Below, piece after piece: positions 55,379 through 64,000 of a stretch of 64,000 bases of DNA. The translations under genes were made by a program, and so were the position numbers. Positions within the stretch are counted from its first letter, which is position 1; every line of letters begins with the position of its first letter. The stretch is taken from assembly GCA_036346205.1 (NCBI GenBank), contig JARFJB010001986.1:158501-222500 (forward strand), read 5' to 3'. The notes beneath the pieces are model-generated. The model was not told the origin of the DNA and searched no databases. It saw only the letters and a list, made by a program, of their open reading frames with translations. The stretch comes from Vesta saturnalis. Taxonomy: Eukaryota > Arthropoda > Insecta > Coleoptera > Lampyridae.

Positions 55379-56419
55379 GGTGAATCTTATCTAATCCGCC
55401 AAAATTAAAGCAGTACTAGAACTCATCATTCTAAGCAAAAAAGTTCATATGTACATGGGTCCGGAAATGCTTCGTTTCCGAGATACAGGGTGTCAAAGTT
55501 GAAAAAAAAAATCGCGTTTTCTTCAATATCTTTCGACTGTTTCGAAATAGTTTCATGAAATTTCGTATACGGGGTTTTTTTGGGATGACAAATTCAAATT
55601 TGTGGTCCATTTAGTTGTGGTTTCTAGAGGGCGCCAGCGGCAACCATTTCGACCACTTTAAATCTTTGCAACTTTTTTGTGCTACACTGTATGCCATTTT
55701 GGACTAAAAAAATCGATTCTCCTGTATTTTCTGCTACAAAAAGGTATGTCTTAGTGAAGTCGCTAGGAGCAACCCTTTCCGAAAAAAGACATTAAGAAAA
55801 GAAAAAATTAATATTAAAAGTATACATGTTGTATGTCTAAACATTCTATCGTATTTAATTATGGATTTTTATTAAAATTTTATTATCAATGAACGCAAAG
55901 AGACAGATAAGTACATAAGTAAACAAGTAAGTTACTTAGTAACAATTAAAAATTCCTATTGATAAACCTCTGTCAAAAAATACCCTCCGAAAATGTGTAT
56001 GCATAATGAATTTTAAAAGCGTTTTTCTCGGAAAGGGTTGCTCTAGCGACATCACTAAGATATACCTTTTTAGAAGAAAAGATAGAAGAATCGATTTTTC
56101 TAGTCCAAAATGGCATACAGTGTAGCAAAAAATTGCTACGATTTAAAGGGTCGAAATCGTTGCCGCTGGCGCCCTCTAGAAACGACAACCAAATGGACCA
56201 CAAATTTGAATTTGTCATCCCAAAAACCCCGTATACGAAATTTCATGAAACTATTTCGAAACAGTCGAAAGATATTGAAGAAAACGCGATTTTTTTCAAC
56301 TTTGACACCTTGTATCTCGGAAATGAAGCATTTCCGGACCCATGTACATATGAACTTTTTTGCTTAGAATGATGAGTTCTAGCATGCCTTTAATTTTGGC
56401 GGATTAGATAAGATTCACA

Positions 56420-56422
<3 letters not shown>
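55376..56422. mobile_element. palindromic MITE with ~410-bp arms
   Basis: It begins CAGGGTGAATCTTATCTAAT at 55376 and ends with the inverse ATTAGATAAGATTCACACTG at 56422. TA tracts lie on both sides. The arms (55376-55795 and 56015-56422) match in reverse complement at high identity around a centre of about 220 bp. There is no transposase. The ends are of the TA-inserting mariner type. The plus frames at 56110-56372 are arm sequence. Confidence 0.9.

Positions 56423-56474
<52 letters not shown>
56423..56474. repeat. (TA)n microsatellite between two MITEs
   Basis: TA tract of about 50 bp. Confidence 0.95.
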
Positions 56475-56477
<3 letters not shown>

Positions 56478-57230
56478 GGTGTTTTATATCAAAATCTAAA
56501 AATTATTGTTGCCCGTTACTTCAAGACTCTTGGATATTTTTTTATCATACTCGGTAATGAATTTAATCATATGAAAATACATTAAAATTTATTAAGATGT
56601 AGTATCTGTCCCCTACCAAAGGAGTACGACAGGGGCAAGGGATTTTTTTTCTTTCCTACGTCACTGGTGTATTTGTCATTTCAGTTTTCCATTCTCCAAT
56701 ACTTTTTATGTAAATAGCCTATTCTTTCTTCGTCCGGATTAAGGCAAGATTGTGCGAAATATTTACTGTTAAACACGAGGTTGTAATATCGTGTGTTTCC
56801 AAATCTGAAGGTATTTTTCATAGCAGGATTATTTTTTATTATGTTATAGCAATTAATACGTAAATAAAACATTGTAGTTTGGTATTTAATGTTTAATAAT
56901 AATAAACACACTTTAAAACATGTCAACTTTAACAATGTAATCGCAAAATCAATGTAATCTAATGTATGTTGAAAAGCATACAAAATAAAAACGGTTTTGG
57001 TATAGTACATTGTTAAAGTTGTTATGTTTTAAAGTGTATTTATTATTACTAAGCATTAAATACCAAACTACAATGTTTTATTCATGTATTAATTGCTATA
57101 ACATATTAAAATTACTCGTACTCCTTTGGTAGGGGCAGATACTACATCTTAATAAATTTTAATGTATTTTCGTATGATTAAATCCATTACCGAGTATGAT
57201 AAAAAAATATCCAAGAGTCTTGAAGTGACG
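56475..57230. mobile_element. second palindromic MITE
   Basis: It starts CAGGGTGTTTTATATC at 56475. From 56510 the left arm (ACTTCAAGACTCTTGGATAT ...) pairs with 57060-57228. A further inverted pair at 56820-56945 and 57005-57110 (AAACATTGTAGTTTGGTATT and its inverse) lies inside, so most of the element is one broken palindrome. The right outer end seems lost. No protein is coded; the minus frame 56681-57010 is arm sequence. Confidence 0.8.
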
Positions 57231-58054
57231 GTTTTGGCTATCCCACAAAAGTTAGGCGAGGGATTCGAAAAAATGCTCTAACGTATGCCTCATGTATCTC
57301 ACAGACACCACTCATATATTTATCATTCTTCATCTGGTTGTTTTAAAATTATATTTTTATTTAAGATGCACTTTCAAAATTATACTAATGCCTTGTATTT
57401 CAAACAAAAATCAAAATACATTTACAAGTGCATTCAATGTTTAACGCTTGTGCAAAATTTTGAATAAGTACGCCATTTTAAAGCATAAATGTATATTAAC
57501 ATAAAATTTAAAAACAAGTTTAACAAAAAAAGTAACTTTAACAGAAAAAGTGAAAAAAGTCGGGGTTAGAACTCTTCTTTCTTGCATCACCAGTATGGTC
57601 GCATTATCGTGTGACCATTCGATGCTTTATATTAACGTATATTAAAATGTATTATTAAAATATTAAATATGTCTCATTTTACCATTTTGGTTCATTTTAG
57701 TGCCATAACCAAGTTGAAACTACGTATGCGTCTTTCACGCTATTTATTGCAGCTGCAGCATCCACTCGAAAATCTAGGTAAAAGTCTCAATTTATGAAAA
57801 ACACCGCTTTTATTTAAATACCATATATGATGCCCTAAGCAGCTTGAAATTTTATATCTAATAGTTTTTCAACGCCATTCATGCGTGTAAAAATTTACGA
57901 ATAGTTTACTTGAAAAATTTAAAAACTGTGCAGGTTAACAGGTACTTTCGGTAGTCCTATACCTCTCAAAAGTTGATACGGATCTACTATTTTACTATAA
58001 TAGCAGAAGCTCAAACGCTGACTGCTATCGTGCTTACATACACACAACACACGA
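57231..58054. other. no gene recognised
   Basis: AT-rich DNA with no supported feature. Confidence 0.5.
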
Positions 58055-58229
58055 ACACGGGCACGGACACGGACGCGGACGCGGACGCGGACGCGACGAC
58101 ACGGATACGGACACGGACACGGACACGGACACCGACACAGACACACACGCGCACAGACAGACACAGACAGACGCAGACGCAGACACAGACAGACGCAGAC
58201 ACAGACACAGACACGGACACGGACACGGA

Positions 58230-58261
<32 letters not shown>

Positions 58262-58379
58262 CGGACGCGGACGCGGGCGCGGACGCGGACGCAGATGCAG
58301 ACGCAGGCGCAGGTGCGGACGCAAACGCGGACGCGGACGCAGACGCCTACGGGGACGCGGACGCGGACGCGGACGCCGA

Positions 58380-58424
<45 letters not shown>

Positions 58425-58519
58425 AACAGAAACAGAAACAGAAACAGGAATAGAAACAGAAACAGAAACAGAAGCAGACGCAGACGCAGGTGTAGACGCA
58501 GACACAGACACAGACACAG
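58055..58519. repeat. GC-rich hexanucleotide minisatellite
   Basis: About 465 bp of hexamer units on a GACRCR pattern (GACACG, GACGCG, GACGCA, GACACA) with a GAAACA-rich block near 58423-58475. All three frames on both strands stay open for 60 to 190 codons because the period is a multiple of three (for example an Asp-Ala/Asp-Thr run on the plus strand). I read these frames as by-products, not genes. Confidence 0.95.
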
Positions 58520-58810
58520 TAAAGTTGATGTTGGTTTCTTGAAACGAAACGTACAAAAATGTGTGAACACCATTTTATAGACCAATAAAAGTGGCAATGG
58601 GATAGTGCCGTTTATTTTTGACATCTCTTCAAATAGCTTCAGAAAAAATGAAAACGAAATGCCAAAATTTAGGTTTCTTTCGAATATCTCCGGGAGTAAG
58701 CTGAACTGATGTAATAATATTGGACGATTTTATCCTAATTTAATCGTCCCTGTATCTCTTACGGTTTCCGAGATCCCCATGCAATTCATGCTTATCCTGG
58801 ACACAATATG

Positions 58811-58868
<58 letters not shown>

Positions 58869-59089
58869 TATATATATATATATATCATATACATATACAT
58901 ATATACATAGACGTTCCTGACTGTATATTGTAATGTTTGGAATATTATTAAGGTGCTGAGGCTAATGAACTACCCAGCTAATCTATGTACGCGTTCGAAT
59001 TTCTTTAATTGTCGACTACAATACCCAGTAACCCTTGTCCTATTTGCTATATTTTTCTTTGTATTTTTGTATTTAACTTGGATTGTGTT
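58520..59089. other. no gene; (TA)n at 58813-58885
   Basis: Contains an interrupted TA/CATA microsatellite. No coding motif. Confidence 0.6.
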
Positions 59090-59470
59090 TTAATTTATTC
59101 GTTTTAACCACTTCTCAATTAGTATGGTCATCCGCTCTCATACTGCCTTCACTGTAAATAGTCGTATCATCTCCATATTAGATATATTTATATGAATTAG
59201 TTGCGTTAGGAAGGTTGACATAAACGAAAAGTAAAAGACGACCCAATACAGAACCTTAAGGTACATCAATTGAGACAATTTCGATGTTAGATGACTTACT
59301 GTTGAATGATAAACATTCCATTCGATTAGTTAGGTGTGAACGAAAAATTCTAATAGTTAACTCTTGCACCGTAATAATTTAACATAATGACGATTGCAAT
59401 ATAAAATCGATGGCTTTGGATAAGTCATAAAGGAGTGCAGCTCCTTTCCTTCCATTCAAATCTTTTATTT
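59090..59470 (-). pseudogene. non-LTR retrotransposon RT fragment
   Basis: RT fragment of a non-LTR (LINE-type, jockey/CR1-like) element. GAALLYDLSKAIDF near 59450-59400 corresponds to the F-x-DLSKAFD block with the first catalytic Asp. After a stop comes RIFRSHLTNRMECLSF, then IVSIDVP, a stop and GSVLGRLLLFVYVNLPNAT (59280-59215), and YGDDTTIYS near 59180, the catalytic YxDD. Three stops break it. It abuts the Gypsy fragment upstream with no visible target duplication. Confidence 0.7.
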
Positions 59471-60990
59471 TTCCCACACAAATTATATACGGTTTTAATT
59501 TTGTTGAAAGATTGCGAACAAATTTAGAATAGTGCTTAACCATATCACAGAAATAAGTTTCTAACCCTTTACCACATATTATATGACCTAGGTAATTCAT
59601 ATAATTTTAAACACTTGCCATATATCTATGTTAATTGTAACTCCAAATTTAAATAATCTAATGAGGACCTTTTTAAATATTGTAGATGCCCTTTCCCGTA
59701 ACGCCAATGTCGTCAATAAAATTTACCACATTACTGATACCTATTAACACTTTTTCAACAATGAACTGAAAAATTGCACAAGCAGACTTTGTCTCAAGAA
59801 GTAACCAATTAACTTTATAGATTCCTTCTTCTGTGGTCCATGTTAACTCCATATTAACGATAAGCTTGTTTCATTTGTTAACTGCAATTGGTTATAAGTA
59901 TTATTAAAAGCAAGTTTTGTGAAATGCTGCCCGCTTTTCAAAATTGCAAAAATATGATCAACCTTCCAAAAGAATGATTTACATCATCTAAGTATATATT
60001 AAAAATAATCTTGTGTTTCTCACACAGTCTAGTTTTGTACCCTTTAGCTTTTAATAAATATCACTACTAGTGAAGTGACCCAAGCTGATTTATCAAATTT
60101 TTCAATAAATATTTCGTCCCTTAGCCATTTAATTCCTTTTTTAGGTGCTATATGCAGAAGGAATTTGAGTGGGTTTCCAAAATACAGGTTTGATATTTGC
60201 ATTTTAAGATGAAGAACCGTTGTAACATCCTAATTCATTACTATTCCTATAGCAGTGCTAACTTTATCGTCAAATGATGTCATCAACTTCAAAATTTCTA
60301 CCAATACTTGATTTGCTGGAATTACAATTGCACCCTCATAGGGTTTTGATTAACTCGTGGCATCCGACAATAGAATATGTGCTAAATTGCTAAAGGTATA
60401 CAGCTTAGACTTGCGCTTATATCTAGTTCCATGTTAAAACGGTATTACTTAAATTATACAATTCACATACAATGGATTTACCTCAGAACGTGCTATAATT
60501 AAATTAGTAATTAAAAATATCAAAACCATCTAATTCCTCTAAACAATTATTTTCCTTAATTTTTACATACACTTATGTGCCCCTTTCTTTTACATTTATT
60601 ACAAACAATTATTTTAGATCTGCAATAAGTAAAATTATGACCTGGTTTACCATAAAGTGGCGATCTGGCTCCTGAAATTTGGATACATTTCTTCCAATCA
60701 GTTGTTTCTTGCTTCTCAAAATTCTCTCGTCTGTGATTGTTGGTTAACTCTCATTTGTAACCTTTGTTTTGGGTAACTCTGGACCACATACATTTTGTTA
60801 AAGTTTTATATACAGTTTCGTTATTGAATGTTGATAATACAAAAACATTCCGATCATTTCCTCTTAAATTTGCATCACAGTACTGTTCCAATTGTTCAGA
60901 TAAAATCTCCCCAGTCGACCTTTTGCATAAATCAATTTATTTGGCAAATAGTACGACTAATAGTATCGTTTCCAGTTCCAGCTATGCTTT
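59471..60990 (-). pseudogene. Gypsy-type gag-pol remnant
   Basis: Decayed Gypsy (K02A2.6-like) pol on the minus strand. A zinc knuckle reads KPGHNFTYCRSKIIVCNKCK and RKGHISVCK (60650-60560); its last spacer is one residue short. RT blocks follow: FDKSAWVTSLVV near 60110, VDHIFAILKSGQHFTKLAFN and NTYNQLQL (59965-59880), IFQFIVEKVLIGISNVVNFI DDIGVTG with the catalytic FIDD (59800-59705), GVTINID near 59670, NYLGHIICGKGL (59600-59560) and HYSKFVRNLSTKLKPY (59545-59495). Integrase is absent, cut off by the non-LTR fragment. Stops and shifts are frequent. The 60764-61048 plus frame is a shadow of the gag part. Confidence 0.75.
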
Positions 60991-63235
60991 AGTAAAAATT
61001 TTCCACTTCAATAACTTAAAAGACAATACTTGGAAACACACGGTGTAAATATTACCGTAAATGTGAAAAACTGATCTTTCTCAAAGAAATAATTACCAGG
61101 GCGTTAACAATATTACTTTTTTTTTCGTCGCTATAGTTTGTAATGTCGGATGGTCCCAAATGATTTAAGAAGTATAAGACACAATCACTTTATCTGATCT
61201 ACGCACTTTTACCTGTCTCCTATTCATATCCATGACAGGTTGTAAAACTTAAAAAACTAACTGGTTATGTTCCCATATTTCATAATGGTAAAACACTATA
61301 TATACAGGTATAGAAAAATATTATCGTGGGTCTGACTTATAATAAGTAAAACAAAGACAGTACAATAAGTTAACGTGCTGAGTGAGATAGAATGCACAAC
61401 AAACTAAAAGCGCTGATGCCATACATGCGTCTTTTGAGTAGGCTAGTATCAATGACACATTTAATTGCTACTGTCAACGAGAATTGAAAATCAGTGTTTT
61501 GCAAGTCCGACACAATACTCATGTATTCCACTAAAAAATACAGATTATTAAGGTTTATTGATGATCGTACCTAGATTTGGGTGACTCTGCAAGAAGTGTT
61601 ACCACGAGCCAATTCTGTGGGAACATATCAGCTGTTGAATACAGGTTAGTGCCCTAATCAGGGAAGTACAATTAGAGCATTGATTTTGTGAATGGTCTAT
61701 CGTCGTCTACATGCTGCAATTAGTAGTAAATTTTTAACTATGAATGGTTGATTCATGTTAATACTTACAGTATCGTCTGATTATTGTTTTCGTTCAATTC
61801 AAGAATTTAGTAGTGGTCGTTTCAATATTAATGAACTTACGAAATTGGAATTATCCCTTTGAGAATTAAAATTGTCAAAATTGTTTACGTTATACCTACA
61901 CTGAACTAAGCAACTAAAATTTCACTCTGTGTTAATTAAAGCAAACAAAAAAACTTGATGAAGCAAAATTTGTAATATTAGAAACACATGCAACTATAAA
62001 TAAAAGAAAAAAATTAAAATTCATTCTAACTAAATTAAAGCTCATGCAAATTAATGAAGAATACATAGTAGTTAAAACCCATGCAACCATTTTTAATATA
62101 ATTATTATATGTGGCATAGGAAATTGTAGCAATATTGCCTGCAAAATAAAATGTAAAAGCAGTGTTGCCGAATTGAAAATTTTCATTATTTAATCAGGAT
62201 CTCGCAAGTTTATCAGAATTGATTGAAGTAGAGTAAATGAGAGAATTTGCAGACAGCATAAATTTCTACGTACAAGGCGGCCGATAGGATCAATATAACT
62301 AAGTTACCTTTGTAAACGATTTTGTAAGAAAAAAAAGGGTAAATTGGATCTAACGGAATAATTAGTTTATTGTAAATCCCAATTGGGTTTTGGGAATTTG
62401 CGGAGGGCCTTTCAGGCCACAATGTAAAAAGATATTTTGGTGTGTGTTTGCAAATAAAGTCTTTATCATCGTAATTTCGCGCTGTCGGATGACACAAAAC
62501 ATTTTACGGCCAAGTTAGCACCAAAATTTATTGACCCTTTTGTAATTTCACGAAAACTATCAATTTTGGCATATAAACTACGGCGTGCGAAGTGTTTCAC
62601 ATATTGTTTAGTGGTTTCTCCGTTACTGTATCGTCCATTAGTTGTCAGTTTGAATATTTTCCGATACTATGGACGTTCCATAGTTTTAGCTTAGTTTTAA
62701 GAACACAACTGGTGAAGTTGGATTAATGGGAAGTTGATAGAATTGTTCAGCTCTCTTTATGTTATTCTAGGTCGTACCGTATCGACTTCGTTTTGTGTCT
62801 GAGTGTAGACCAGTATCTTATCGTGAGGTTGATCTCGTCTCTAAGGGATTAATTGAGAATAACCGCTGTGCTTAAGTTTTTGTAATAGGAGAACCTTTGT
62901 ATTGTTTAGGTTGGGTGTTTCACGTTGTTATACCTTATCGTACCGCTATATCTTGTGTTTTGGATGGTTGGGCGTGTGGCGGCACTTTTGCTCTAGTACG
63001 GCTTCACTATACTAGAACACGAACAACTTCAACTTGTTCCTTTTGCTTTATGTTTTATGTTTTGCCTTCCGCAGAACATCCTTCTAGTGTTCTATAAGTT
63101 TTACTGTGCTGTCTCGTGTGCTGTGTTACCTTGTTTTGTCCCTGCGGCATTTTGGTCGCTGTTACGGATTGGATTATCCTATGGTTTGGGATTTCAGTCT
63201 CGTAGACTTTAACTGCACCACCGAGGGTTTTCAGG
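60991..63235. other. no gene recognised
   Basis: AT-rich to about 62.5 kb, then more balanced. Frames at 61932-62186, 62213-62497 and 62897-63097 have no motif I know. I cannot exclude a decayed TE here. Confidence 0.45.
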
Positions 63236-63615
63236 ACGGGTGGGTGGGTGGCGTACGTGCGTGTGGGTGCGGGTGTGGGTGCGCGTGTGCGTACGCGTGT
63301 GTGCGTCGCGTGCGCGTGGGTGTGTGGGTGGTGTGTGGTGCGTGCGTTCGTGAGTGCGTAAGTGCGTTAGTGCGTTTGTGGTTGTGCGTTTGTGCGTTTG
63401 TACGTTTGTGCGTTTGTGCATTTGTGCGTTTGTGCGTTTGTGCGTTTGTGCGTTTGTGCTAGTGCGCTAGTGCGTGCTGTGTGCGTGCGTTGATGGTGTT
63501 TGTGTGTGGGTGTGGGTGTGGGTGTGGGTGTGGTGTGTGTGGGTGTGCGTGTGGGTGTGCGTGTGTGACGTGTGCGTGTGCGTGTGTATGTGTGTTTGTG
63601 GGTGTGTGTGTCTGT
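63236..63615. repeat. GT/GTGCG-rich low-complexity tract
   Basis: About 380 bp of GTGCGT, TTTGTGCG and GGGTGT units. The cysteine/valine-rich plus frame and Thr/His-rich minus frames across it are artefacts. A TTTGTGCG run of several units lies at 63380-63460. Confidence 0.9.
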
Positions 63616-64000
63616 GGTCACTCGCCAGCCGAAACTTACGGACGATTTTAATGAAATTTGGAATGAAGGCCTACGAGACAATTATGTCGACAAAACAAGC
63701 TTTTAAACGCAATAGGTGAAAATAAGGGTGTTATTTTTCAAATTTTAACATAGAAGATTAAAATTCAGACCATGAATAGCTCGCATGAAATGCAATTTTT
63801 AAAAGTTCCAAAATTGGATATGGCCGCAGTTTCAGTCACATTTATTTGTAGAAATATATATTTCCGATACCGTTCAAGATATAAAAGAATTGGAAATAGA
63901 TATGCGCAGTTAAATAAAGTTCTTTAAAGAGATTTCTTTACGTAATAAATTTTGGTATAAATTTGCCTACAGTTAAGGGTTAAAGTTTAGCAATTATTCG
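63616..64000. other. no gene recognised
   Basis: The sequence after the GT tract, including CGAAACTTACGGACGATTTT AATGAAATTTGGAA, looks like ordinary intergenic or old repeat DNA. Confidence 0.45.

Noticed and set aside
57973..58624. Long open frames of 189 and 196 codons on opposite strands
   Set aside because: They are products of a hexanucleotide repeat whose period is a multiple of three; all frames stay open and the residues are simple dipeptide runs.
63106..63719. Cysteine/valine-rich and Thr/His-rich frames near the right end
   Set aside because: They lie on a GT-rich low-complexity tract and have no domain structure.

Overview
The window is eukaryotic and very AT-rich. It looks like arthropod, most probably insect, intergenic or heterochromatic DNA. 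I found no intact host gene. Every coding stretch I could recognise belongs to a transposable element (TE), and nearly all carry stop codons or frameshifts. The insect assignment is an inference from the repertoire: many mariner-type families, hAT, P-type THAP, piggyBac, Crypton, Penelope, Copia and Gypsy elements, palindromic MITEs, and (TA)n tracts next to TE ends.

Layout. 0.5-13.3 kb: remnants of several mariner-like transposases (531-945, 4619-4965, 7622-8009), a long-TIR mariner element (8054-10117) lying inside a 5.4 kb foldback (6201-11580), and a second mariner-like element (11689-13322). 13.4-18.8 kb: a Copia element (13682-18105) with near-identical LTRs and a 5-bp target duplication, inserted into a decayed uncharacterised TE gene. 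20.3-28.7 kb: piggyBac-type ends with TTAA, 8.4 kb apart, enclosing another long-TIR mariner and a piggyBac C-terminal remnant. 31-35 kb: a Tc1-like remnant, a 155-bp hairpin, a Crypton tyrosine recombinase remnant and a Tigger-type MITE. 36.7-39.1 kb: a mariner-like element with an intron-like gap and 400-bp TIRs. 41.6-46.4 kb: an hAT element and a P-type THAP transposase pseudogene. 48-52.6 kb: two more mariner-like elements. 53.3-57.2 kb: a Penelope-like element with an inverted duplicated end, then two palindromic MITEs separated by (TA)n. 58-64 kb: a hexanucleotide minisatellite, a non-LTR RT fragment fused to a Gypsy pol remnant, and a GT-rich tract.

Two themes stand out. First, hammerhead-ribozyme-like cores (CTGANGA, short hairpin, GAAA) occur in three unrelated repeat contexts: a foldback repeat with three copies, an inverted repeat near 10.3 kb, and both TIRs of the 36.7-39.1 kb mariner-like element. 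They resemble the small hammerhead variants known from Penelope-like elements. Second, at least five different mariner-like families here share long TIRs (about 110-580 bp) and, where I can count it, a DD41D catalytic spacing, and several abut (TA)n tracts.
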